DNA of 6,461 bases from Pseudomonadota bacterium. Lineage in GTDB: Bacteria > Pseudomonadota > Zetaproteobacteria > Mariprofundales > Mariprofundaceae. Each line of letters starts with the position of its first letter. Positions within the stretch are counted from its first letter, which is position 1. The stretch is from positions 109 to 6,569 of the forward strand of contig NVTQ01000030.1 of the NCBI GenBank assembly GCA_002401635.1, given 5' to 3'. Below, one piece after another: positions 1 through 6,138 of this stretch. The position numbers were made by a program, and so were the translations under genes. The notes beneath the pieces are model-generated. The model was not told the DNA's origin. It worked only from the letters and a program-made list of their open reading frames with translations, and searched no databases.

Positions 1-36
1 TACTTTAGGTACTTTAGGTACTTTAGGTACTTTACG
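1..36. repeat. 9-bp tandem repeat inside the primase gene
   Basis: Three exact copies of TACTTTAGG are followed by a fourth, TACTTTACG. The array touches the left edge, so the copy number is a minimum. The period is a multiple of three. Read on the minus strand it encodes a Lys-Val-Pro tripeptide repeat near the C-terminus of the primase-helicase, so copy-number changes would not shift the frame. Confidence 0.9.
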
Positions 37-2508
37 CACATTAGGCTTAATTAAATTTTGATACTCTGGATGAAGGTCATAAACAGGACTTTTGGGTCTA
101 CCTGTTCCCTGTAGATGAGTTTGCAATCTCGACCAACCCGTATCATTTAAGTATTCAAGCACACGTTTTGCTTCACTAAGGTCTTTAATTTCTATCCAGT
201 GTTTTCTATGCAAATCGCTTATGCTTATTTTTGCATAACCTGCACCTGCAAGCTTGCGTAGCACTGAACGCGCTTTGACTCTGTTATTATCATTACTAAA
301 CCCTTGATGCAGTACAAGCCGATGTGCCTTAACCACTTCACAGAACTCTATTGCCATGCGTGTAGTACCAATATTTATGCTTCCTGCCAACCCATATTCA
401 ACGCAATGAAAAATAGCAGCAACGCGTAAAACCAATGATGGAAAACGCTTGTGAAACAAATCCTGTAAGCCTTCTAGCTTCTCGTCTTTGATTTCAGCCT
501 GCAAAGAATTTGCATAATTCATCCATAATATTTCTGCTTCACTGGATAGATTTATTTCAATACGTTCAGATGAGTCTTCTACACCCTTTATTAAGTTTAA
601 GAGCATCTGCTCCCATCTCTCCATCAAACCATTATCACGCTTACGCTTAACTCGATAATCAAGATTTCCTGCTGTGGATGGGCTGACCAGCCAAGTCATG
701 CGATTTAATAAACCTCGCCCTGCCATTAGAGAGTCGCCCAATACACGCATCGCTACTACTGGTTGAATGGATATATTCATGCCTAGTCGCAATAAACCGC
801 CATATTTTTCATTGTTACGGCGTTCAGAGGATATTTCACCACCATCATAACCTTTCAAGTATGGATTAACATCTGCACTAGCTGAATCAGAGTATCTACC
901 GAATGAATCAAGCACTTGTGAGCCCTCATCCGTTGAGAGCATTACATACCCATATTGCCCAGCGCGTTCAATCAATGCTTCTGGTGTGGGTGATTGTAGC
1001 GTAACACATAACCCCTTAGGTTTACTCCGCTCATGCTCTTTAATATCCAAATTAAGTTGTTGCAGTATGTGATGTGCTTTTTGCTTACCGCCCTCTTTTT
1101 TCATCAATTTTTTCTTTGAGTCGCGCAGTATATCCAGCTCATCAGCCCAAGTTTCTAAGCTTGCTTGCTCCTTCACGAGCCTGTCTTCAATATACTCCCT
1201 GATTAATTCACTGGATAGGCAGTCTTGCGTAGCAGACTTACCTTCACCCGTTCCAGCTATGTTCGCCATAAACAAGGTGACTAGATTGGATATATCACCA
1301 TCTTTCAATGCTACATCAACCATGCCACTTAGCGATTTTATAACATCACCAATCACTGTTGGAACACTGAACACCGTTGTTGTCGCTGCTACATGCGCGG
1401 CATTGCTAGCGACTTCCCACATAAGTATTGGCATACACTCTCTGGTAAATTCAGGTGCTTTTAATTCAGGAGTAAACAGTGATTCAGGGATATGCCATTG
1501 ATGAGCCTGCTCACTTGAATTATCTTGATTGTTTTTCAAGATTTCGGGAGTTACAGCGTTAGCAATACCTGCGGCAACAACTTCAAGACCACTTGCTGCA
1601 TGGATGTCGTTCCAATCAACGCTAGAACCTTCTTTGCCTACTGACAGAGCAATCACTCCGCCAATTTCTTGCGCTGCATCTACGGCTGCATTTAAACCCG
1701 TATTTACGTCAGTTTTTTGGTCATTGTCGGCTGCAATGATAATATCAGCATTGAGCAAAGCTTTACGGATAGTCTTAGCCACCTTGATAAGATTTCTTGC
1801 ATTGAAAACCACCAAAACATTAAGCCCAGTTGCTTCAAAAATACTTGCGCCAGTGGCATAGCCTTCGCACACAACATAAGCACCCTTTCCAGCGATTAAA
1901 TACGCTCCACCGCCTGTTTTGCTACCTGTGGCAAATATCTTGTTTCCACTGGCATCAATGTATTGAAGTGACGTTATTTTATGATTGATACGAACAGGAA
2001 TAACCAAGCGGCTTGTATGCAACCGTAAGCCATGTGCATGTACACCCTTAGCTTTCAAGTAAGGATGGGAATCATCGGCAATACTAGCACCTTTCCAGAT
2101 AGCTAAACATTGCTTAGCGGCGACTATGTGAGCATCTGCAAGCTTATCTTCACGCTTTTTAGCTTCGATAGCATGTTGAGCCTGAATCTTGGCTAATTCT
2201 TCTTTGGTTGGGGCTTTGTAGGCTGCATCGCTCCAGCCCATGACTGTATCAATCTCACCCGCTGCTTTTTTAAAATCCCAACCGAACGCTGCTTTAAGCA
2301 AGCCAAATCCATCAGTAAATTTACCATGACCAAGACAGCAATATCCATCACCTTGTTTATCAATAAATCTAAACCCATCTTCATTACATCCAATTTCTGG
2401 ATAGGGATGGTGTTTACCATCAAGCAATGAGGCATCAACTCCCAACTTAGGTAAGATTTCCAGCCATCTGTTTTGTGCCAGTGTTTTGGTGTCTGGGCAG
2501 CTATTCAT
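1..2508 (-). CDS. Toprim/DUF3987-type primase-helicase of an integrated element (3' end missing)
   Basis: This is probably the replication protein of the element, joining a primase half to a helicase-like ATPase half. The frame is open from ATG 2508 to the left edge: 836 codons with no stop. An in-frame TGA at 2521-2523 limits the start, and AAAGG sits 8 nt upstream of the ATG. Residues about 30-71 resemble the zinc ribbon of P4-type primases (GFRFIDKQGDG, then a TDGFGLL tail), with unusual ligands. A Toprim domain follows, with VVCEGYATG (Glu215) and IIIAADND (Asp261, Asp263), the acidic metal-binding residues. The C-terminal half has a Walker A motif GTGEGKS (419-425, Lys424) and a STDEGS segment (Asp527, Glu528) like the DUF3987 Walker B region. 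The visible end is a (Lys-Val-Pro)n repeat. Its start overlaps the upstream small gene by 8 nt, which suggests coupled translation. The domain assignment is by motif recognition; the end and full length are unknown. Confidence 0.88.
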   Translation of the reverse strand, partial: MNSCPDTKTLAQNRWLEILPKLGVDASLLDGKHHPYPEIGCNEDGFRFIDKQGDGYCCLGHGKFTDGFGLLKAAFGWDFKKAAGEIDTVMGWSDAAYKAPTKEELAKIQAQHAIEAKKREDKLADAHIVAAKQCLAIWKGASIADDSHPYLKAKGVHAHGLRLHTSRLVIPVRINHKITSLQYIDASGNKIFATGSKTGGGAYLIAGKGAYVVCEGYATGASIFEATGLNVLVVFNARNLIKVAKTIRKALLNADIIIAADNDQKTDVNTGLNAAVDAAQEIGGVIALSVGKEGSSVDWNDIHAASGLEVVAAGIANAVTPEILKNNQDNSSEQAHQWHIPESLFTPELKAPEFTRECMPILMWEVASNAAHVAATTTVFSVPTVIGDVIKSLSGMVDVALKDGDISNLVTLFMANIAGTGEGKSATQDCLSSELIREYIEDRLVKEQASLETWADELDILRDSKKKLMKKEGGKQKAHHILQQLNLDIKEHERSKPKGLCVTLQSPTPEALIERAGQYGYVMLSTDEGSQVLDSFGRYSDSASADVNPYLKGYDGGEISSERRNNEKYGGLLRLGMNISIQPVVAMRVLGDSLMAGRGLLNRMTWLVSPSTAGNLDYRVKRKRDNGLMERWEQMLLNLIKGVEDSSERIEINLSSEAEILWMNYANSLQAEIKDEKLEGLQDLFHKRFPSLVLRVAAIFHCVEYGLAGSINIGTTRMAIEFCEVVKAHRLVLHQGFSNDNNRVKARSVLRKLAGAGYAKISISDLHRKHWIEIKDLSEAKRVLEYLNDTGWSRLQTHLQGTGRPKSPVYDLHPEYQNLIKPNVRKVPKVPKVPKV

Positions 2509-2671
2509 AGCAAATACCTTTCAATATATCTATATCAGATAATCCCAGTATCAATGCATTTAAATGAATTTGGATAGGTGCCTTTGTTTTTTTGTGAGAC
2601 TTGCAGTTCAACGTATTTATGATTGATTGGGGTGTTTCTTTTGCATCGTGTTTTGAATGGTGAATACTCAT
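2501..2671 (-). CDS. 56-residue small protein of unknown function, coupled to alpA and primase
   Basis: I do not recognise this protein. The frame runs from ATG 2671 to TAG 2501-2503 with no internal stop. The ATG shares ATGA with the alpA stop codon (4-nt overlap), and the end overlaps the primase start by 8 nt (ATGAATAG), so it bridges alpA and the primase exactly. The N-terminal half is polar and rich in His and Lys (MSIHHSKHDAKETPQ). The C-terminal half is apolar and could form an amphipathic helix (IHLNALILGLSDIDILKGI); it is too polar for a clear membrane segment. The ribosome site is weak (GGTGG about 6 nt upstream), as expected if ribosomes pass on from alpA. It may be a small regulator, or a leader whose translation sets primase output. 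The main support is the double overlap, since I recognise no family. Confidence 0.62.
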   Translation of the reverse strand: MSIHHSKHDAKETPQSIINTLNCKSHKKTKAPIQIHLNALILGLSDIDILKGICYE

Positions 2672-2901
2672 ACTTCACCACCCAACCTTGTAATCAAGTT
2701 GCGAATATCTTGAACCCTCCAAGCGGCGGTTCTTTCTCCAAGCTTGACTGGTGCTGGGAATTTACCTTCTTTGATTCCTTCGTACCAAGCTGTTTTGCTA
2801 ATGGGCATAACACTTAACACTTGTGTTAGCCGCATAAAACCCGCATCGGGCAGAATGCCCAGTTGAAAATCTCTATTTGGATAATGTTTTTTTACTTTCA
2901 T
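2668..2901 (-). CDS. alpA: AlpA-family HTH transcriptional regulator / excisionase-like protein
   Basis: This small DNA-binding protein of the AlpA (prophage CP4-57 regulator) family has a winged, MerR-like helix-turn-helix. Family members act as excisionase or activate element genes. The 77 residues fit the family size. The core RLTQVLSVMPISKTAWYEG is the HTH, followed by the family's hallmark wing, a KFPAPVKLGERTAAWR segment (residues about 47-62), and a short helix. The ATG at 2901 has GGAGAG about 7 nt upstream, so I prefer it to the internal Met23, though the family core begins near that Met. The gene overlaps the next small gene by 4 nt and follows a 121-bp gap carrying palindromic sites it might bind. 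Its direct target is inferred from the family. Confidence 0.87.
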   Translation of the reverse strand: MKVKKHYPNRDFQLGILPDAGFMRLTQVLSVMPISKTAWYEGIKEGKFPAPVKLGERTAAWRVQDIRNLITRLGGEV

Positions 2902-2920
2902 AATAAGCTCTCCATGTATG

Positions 2921-2953
2921 CGTTCGTATAAATACGGACGTGATGGAACGAAC
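2921..2953. promoter_or_regulatory. Operator-like cluster of GTTCGT half-sites upstream of alpA
   Basis: Positions 2921-2940 form a 20-bp palindrome with one mismatched pair (CGTTCGTAT, AA, then ATACGGACG). A further inverted half-site, ACGAAC, lies at 2948-2953 and pairs with the GTTCGT at 2922-2927. Three related half-sites therefore fall 20-52 nt upstream of the alpA start, where a promoter is expected. A weak -10-like TATACG lies within the palindrome on the minus strand. Binding by AlpA or an element repressor is inferred. Confidence 0.45.
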
Positions 2954-2980
2954 TCTTGCTATGAGGCTATCTTCTTAGAA

Positions 2981-2996
2981 TGTAGTTCAAACTACA
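2981..2996. promoter_or_regulatory. Perfect 16-bp palindrome in the alpA upstream region
   Basis: TGTAGTT and AACTACA form perfect 7-bp arms around a 2-nt spacer, 80-95 nt upstream of alpA and 27 nt past the stop of the 176-residue gene. The short spacer suits a dimeric DNA-binding protein better than an RNA hairpin. No T-run follows it in the direction of the local genes, so it is unlikely to be their terminator. Confidence 0.45.
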
Positions 2997-3022
2997 CACT
3001 CTTTTTTGTTGCGAAAATAAGT

Positions 3023-3553
3023 TTATGGGGCAGGTCGTCGAGCGTTCTTCTTTCTTTCAATGCCCAGTCGCATGTCGCAGCCTTCCGCTAACGGTCGTAT
3101 AAGTGTCGATTCAGCGATGGTTTTTTTATATTTATATTCATAAATAATATTTCCACGCACATTCACTTTTTTTTGCCAGTTTAATCTGAAACATGTTTGC
3201 TCAACATCATACTGACGAGAATATATAGTTTGTTGACCCCAATACTCACAAAGAAACGCTCGTTTTGCAGCTTCCTCAGAGCCATCTTGAAATTCATTAA
3301 CGGCATCTTTCACACCATATAGAATAGTGTTTACATATAATAAATCAGCACAGTTTCTAAGGTCTTCGGCGGTCTGTTCATCTGTTGATTGTAGAGCCAT
3401 CGAATCAATGCGGGCTATCAATGCCATTACATCAGGCAGGTTCTTGGATGCAGTTAATGCCCCCGTTAAAATGTGGCTACAACGCCCCGTCATTTTAAGG
3501 CTTGGTAAAGATATGTGAGCACTAGCAGTATTTATTTTTTCTTTATCAATCAT
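3023..3553 (-). CDS. Hypothetical protein (176 residues) coupled to the integrase
   Basis: I do not recognise this protein. I chose the ATG at 3553 because a very strong ribosome site (GGGAGGAGG) lies 6 nt upstream. The frame is open 14 codons further upstream, but the ATG there lies inside the integrase gene and looks less likely. The start overlaps the integrase stop by 8 nt (ATGATTGA), so the two are probably co-translated. The predicted protein is soluble, with no signal peptide or membrane segment. The first 30 residues look flexible. Residues about 35-105 look helical, with an acidic stretch (EFQDGSEEAAKR). A beta-like, aromatic and basic segment (NIIYEYKYKK) precedes a basic tail (ERKKNARRPAP). 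The basic C-terminus would suit nucleic-acid contact, but that is inference. Its position between int and alpA suggests a role in integration control or a lineage-specific accessory function. Confidence 0.72.
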   Translation of the reverse strand: MIDKEKINTASAHISLPSLKMTGRCSHILTGALTASKNLPDVMALIARIDSMALQSTDEQTAEDLRNCADLLYVNTILYGVKDAVNEFQDGSEEAAKRAFLCEYWGQQTIYSRQYDVEQTCFRLNWQKKVNVRGNIIYEYKYKKTIAESTLIRPLAEGCDMRLGIERKKNARRPAP

Positions 3554-4832
3554 GTGCCTCCTCCCTGCTTGTTGCAATAACATCAGCCCTATCACGCAAT
3601 GTATCCAAATAATCCGCCCATGCTTGCATCATAATTCTACGTTCTGTAGATAATACACCTCGGTCATAACTTGCTTCCGATGGATTTCCTACAATATGCG
3701 ATAATTGCTTTTCAATAGTATCCCGACTAAACCCTAATTCATCACGAAGAAGGGTTTTGAGAGTTGCTCTAAATCCATGTCCGCAAGCGTCACCATTATA
3801 GCCCATTTTATATAATGCACCGTTAATAGTGCTATGTCCCATATGTCCTGTTTTAGCGTGCCTTGATGCAAAAATATACTCATCGTTACCAGTGTATTGG
3901 TGCAGGTCTTTGAGTATAACGATTACTTGTCTTGGTAAGGGTACAATATGTGTGTATTCATCATTTAATTTTAGGTGTTCTTTTATCTTTCGATGATTTG
4001 GAGGGATGCGCCACTCTGCGTCCTCAAAGCTTATCTCATTCCATCGCGCTTGCCTAAACTCCCCTGACCTAGATGCAAACATCGGCAACAGCTTCAAGGC
4101 ACATAAAACAGTAAATGTGCCGCTGAAATTATCTATACCCCTTAATAGTTGACCTAGTTTTAAAGGGTCAGCAATAGCAACCATCTTCTTAGGTGTATGG
4201 GCTGGTAAGACTTTGCCCATATTACCCATAGGTACATATTCAATATACCCACTGTTGCAGGCAAACTCTAAGATGGATTTCATGAGCTTAGCGAGTCGCC
4301 TTGCTGCATCTGCACTTTTATTAGCAGCAACTTGCTCCAAGGCTGTGGATATTTGCAGGCGTTTTAACTCTGCCACAGGAATATTTCCAAATAATAAGGA
4401 TAAGCCTTTATTAACCAATGAAACATTTTTTTGATAAGTGGCTAATGCCCACTTGCTACGCATGCTTTCAAGCCATTTTGCTGCAACAACATCGAAGGTG
4501 TTGCTATCAGCTTCTTCTTTTTGCTTGAGGGATTCACGTTTTGCGGCTTCATCTGTTTTACTTTTATCTCTGACTGTTTTCGGGTTGATACCTGCCTTAA
4601 TCATGGCTTTTCCTTCGAGATTAAGCTGCCTTGCTTGGGCTAATGTTATGCTGGGGTAAGTGCCTATATTGTAAGTTCCGCGCTTACCATCCAAAGTGAA
4701 ATCTCTATGCCAACTTTTGCAACTGCCCCGTGTTTTTAGGTATAAGCCTTCACCAATAGATAATTTGAGCTTTGTATTATGCTTGATTGTAGCATCTGTG
4801 ATTTTAATGCCTTTAACCTTTCCCTCTTTCAT
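3546..4832 (-). CDS. int: Tyrosine-recombinase integrase, P4-type with DUF4102 arm-binding domain
   Basis: This integrase catalyses site-specific insertion and excision of the element. With the ATG at 4832 it has 428 residues, normal for the P4 group. An upstream GTG at 4841 lies within the ribosome site GAGGTGG and is rejected. Residues about 10-85 form the DUF4102 arm-type DNA-binding domain (GEGLYLKTRG, then GTYPSITLAQAR). A SAM-like core-binding domain follows at about 110-205, then the catalytic domain. Visible catalytic residues are Arg255 (ASRSGEFRQARW), His352 and Arg355 (HGFR), His379 (QLSH) and the nucleophile Tyr389 (ASYDRG), so the enzyme looks intact. The end, RRIMMQAWADYLDTL, is typical of the group. 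The gene reads away from hemC, leaving about 309 bp for attP-derived sequence and terminators. It overlaps the next gene by 8 nt. No tRNA target is visible. Confidence 0.95.
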   Translation of the reverse strand: MKEGKVKGIKITDATIKHNTKLKLSIGEGLYLKTRGSCKSWHRDFTLDGKRGTYNIGTYPSITLAQARQLNLEGKAMIKAGINPKTVRDKSKTDEAAKRESLKQKEEADSNTFDVVAAKWLESMRSKWALATYQKNVSLVNKGLSLLFGNIPVAELKRLQISTALEQVAANKSADAARRLAKLMKSILEFACNSGYIEYVPMGNMGKVLPAHTPKKMVAIADPLKLGQLLRGIDNFSGTFTVLCALKLLPMFASRSGEFRQARWNEISFEDAEWRIPPNHRKIKEHLKLNDEYTHIVPLPRQVIVILKDLHQYTGNDEYIFASRHAKTGHMGHSTINGALYKMGYNGDACGHGFRATLKTLLRDELGFSRDTIEKQLSHIVGNPSEASYDRGVLSTERRIMMQAWADYLDTLRDRADVIATSREEAHD

Positions 4833-4851
4833 AATTACCACCTCTAAAAAT

Positions 4852-4874
4852 ATGAACCGTTAGATGTACCGTTA
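4852..4874. repeat. Paired 11-bp direct repeats just upstream of the integrase
   Basis: ATGAACCGTTA (4852-4862) and ATGTACCGTTA (4864-4874) differ at one position and are spaced 12 bp apart, so they lie on nearly the same helix face. They sit 20-42 nt upstream of the integrase ATG, overlapping the likely promoter. They could be arm-type integrase or excisionase binding sites, or an operator for int. The repeat is plain in the sequence; the role is inferred. Confidence 0.55.
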
Positions 4875-4979
4875 TCTTTTAAGGTTTACAGCGTACGCTA
4901 TAGAACGTAGTCAAACAAGAAAATATTTAAATATAGTTGCTTATAAAGGTTTTTTGGACATTACAGGTTTTCTAAAAAC

Positions 4980-5014
4980 AACAAAGGCAGGGTGCTTGAA
5001 GCCCTGCCTTTGTT
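4980..5014. terminator. Strong bidirectional rho-independent terminator
   Basis: A perfect 13-bp stem (arms 4980-4992 and 5002-5014, GGCAGGG core) encloses a 9-nt loop. On the minus strand it is followed by TGTTTTTAG. On the plus strand the stem runs into TTTT and then ATG. It lies 128 nt past the hemC stop and about 148 nt before the integrase start. It probably ends hemC transcription and keeps it from reading into int. Whether it belongs to hemC or to the element depends on where the attachment core lies. Confidence 0.85.
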
Positions 5015-5041
5015 TTATGAGGTTCACTTTTCAACGAGTAG

Positions 5042-5071
5042 TGTAGAGAAATCTATCGATGATTTTCTACA
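5042..5071. repeat. Imperfect inverted repeat, possible recombination core
   Basis: TGTAGA plus AAATC (one bulged G at 5048) pair with GATTT plus TCTACA around the 7-nt spacer TATCGAT. Eleven-bp arms around a 7-nt centre match the general layout of a tyrosine-recombinase core site, but many chance hairpins would too. TTCTACAA at 5065-5072 recurs directly at 5093-5100. It lies 70 nt past hemC. It could instead be a second mRNA hairpin. Confidence 0.35.
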
Positions 5072-5141
5072 AATCTGTAATCCAAGTCACAATTCTACAA
5101 TATGATGATTAGTGAATGATGAAAATTATTATAAAATTTCT

Positions 5142-6065
5142 TTATTGTTCGGCGTATAGCGCTTCTAAAATAGGGCGCGCACCTGCATCGAGGATTTCAT
5201 CTGCTAAGGCGATACCCATAGCTTCGCCATCTATAGCAAGCCCTTCGATTTCACGGGCAATCACGACTTCACCATTTACATCACCAACCAGGCCTTTCAA
5301 TAATAATTGCTCGCCATCAAGGGTGGCAAATGCTGCGATAGGAACTTGGCAGCCGCCTTCTAAACGTGCCAGAAAGGCGCGTTCGGCTTTGGTGCGAAGC
5401 ACTGTTTCAGGGTCATTCATTTGATCTACAAGCGCATTAATCATATCATCATTATCACGGGTCTGAATGCCCAATGTGCCTTGTGCTACGGCTGGAAGCA
5501 TCAGGTCGGTATCCATAAATTGATGCATTTTATCAGCCATACCCATGCGGCAAACACCCGCCGCCGCCAAAATCACAGCATCAACTTCTTTACCAAGCTT
5601 GGATAAACGTGTTTGAATATTGCCGCGAATAGATACAAATTCAAAACTTGGATATTTGGATTTTAATTGTGCAATACGACGTAAACTAGATGTGCCAATA
5701 CGTGCGCCTTTGGGCAAGGTATCCATGTCACCACCTGTGATGGTGGCAATGGCATCACGGGGGTCTTCACGTTTGGGATGGGCACGAATGGTGGTGCCAG
5801 CTGGCAATTCTGTTGGCACATCCTTCATGGAGTGAACGGCAATATCAGCACGTCCATCAAGCAGTGCTTCATCAATTTCTTTGGTAAACAAACCTTTGCC
5901 GCCAACCTGTGCCAGAGGCACATCCAAAATTTTATCGCCCTTGGTAACAATCTTTACCAGTTCAGTGCTAACAGTTGGGTCAAGGCGTTTCAATTCGGCT
6001 GAAACATATTCAGCTTGCCAAAGAGCGAGCGGCGAACGACGGGTTGCAATACGGATGTGTGTCAT
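5142..6065 (-). CDS. hemC: Hydroxymethylbilane synthase (porphobilinogen deaminase)
   Basis: This cytosolic enzyme of haem (tetrapyrrole) biosynthesis links four porphobilinogen units into hydroxymethylbilane. The 307 residues match the normal family length (E. coli has about 313). Three domains are visible in order. The N-terminal domain begins RIATRRSPLALWQA and carries HSMKDVPT with the catalytic Asp82. The active-site arginines lie in GTSSLRR (Arg129, Arg130) and RGNIQTRL (Arg147, Arg153). The C-terminal domain has LEGGCQVP, with Cys239 as the attachment point of the dipyrromethane cofactor. All key residues are present, so the enzyme should be active. The ATG at 6065 has GGAG 5-8 nt upstream. 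No hemD follows; instead there is a terminator and then the integrated element. The upstream region carries a 5' hairpin and an inserted MITE 78 bp from the start. Confidence 0.97.
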   Translation of the reverse strand: MTHIRIATRRSPLALWQAEYVSAELKRLDPTVSTELVKIVTKGDKILDVPLAQVGGKGLFTKEIDEALLDGRADIAVHSMKDVPTELPAGTTIRAHPKREDPRDAIATITGGDMDTLPKGARIGTSSLRRIAQLKSKYPSFEFVSIRGNIQTRLSKLGKEVDAVILAAAGVCRMGMADKMHQFMDTDLMLPAVAQGTLGIQTRDNDDMINALVDQMNDPETVLRTKAERAFLARLEGGCQVPIAAFATLDGEQLLLKGLVGDVNGEVVIAREIEGLAIDGEAMGIALADEILDAGARPILEALYAEQ

Positions 6066-6081
6066 AATTTCTCCAAAGAAC

Positions 6082-6096
6082 AGGGTGGCGCACCCT
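6082..6096. promoter_or_regulatory. Short GC-rich hairpin in the hemC leader
   Basis: AGGGTG, GCG and CACCCT form a 6-bp perfect stem with a 3-nt loop, 8 nt upstream of the hemC ribosome site on the transcribed strand. It could modulate translation or mRNA stability, or be an operator. It is short enough to be chance. Confidence 0.3.
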
Positions 6097-6138
6097 AACG
6101 TCCATAAGCTTGATATTCAAAACTATACGAAAACAAAG

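Larger units (their letters stand above)
4833..5141. other. Non-coding element/chromosome boundary between hemC and integrase
   Basis: These 309 bp hold no convincing gene. From the integrase side there are paired 11-bp direct repeats at 4852-4874, a short palindrome AGCGTACGCT at 4890-4899, an AT-rich stretch, a strong hairpin terminator at 4980-5014, an imperfect inverted repeat at 5042-5071, and another TTCTACAA copy at 5093-5100. P4-type integrases usually lie next to their attachment site, so the element's right end should fall here. The far copy is outside the window, so the core cannot be placed. Confidence 0.6.

Noticed and set aside
1..36. CRISPR-like array
   Set aside because: The units are 9 bp and contiguous with no spacers, and they are part of a coding frame.
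1259..1861. Plus-strand open frames of 80 and 110 codons
   Set aside because: They lie opposite the Toprim-to-Walker A part of the primase gene, which has recognisable motifs in the other strand, and they resemble no known protein.
2193..2438. Minus-strand 81-codon frame inside the primase start
   Set aside because: It overlaps the zinc-ribbon region in a different frame; the primase frame carries the motifs and runs 836 codons.
2981..3010. Hairpin followed by six T on the plus strand as a terminator
   Set aside because: The stem is only 7 bp with a 2-nt loop, too tight for RNA, the T-run is offset by 5 nt, and no plus-strand gene ends here.
4890..4899. AGCGTACGCT perfect palindrome as an attachment site
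   Set aside because: Ten bp is too short to stand out, and it has no spacer or second copy in the window.
4864..5046. Plus-strand 60-codon frame in the boundary region
   Set aside because: It reads straight through the perfect terminator hairpin and has no good ribosome site; it is best explained as chance.
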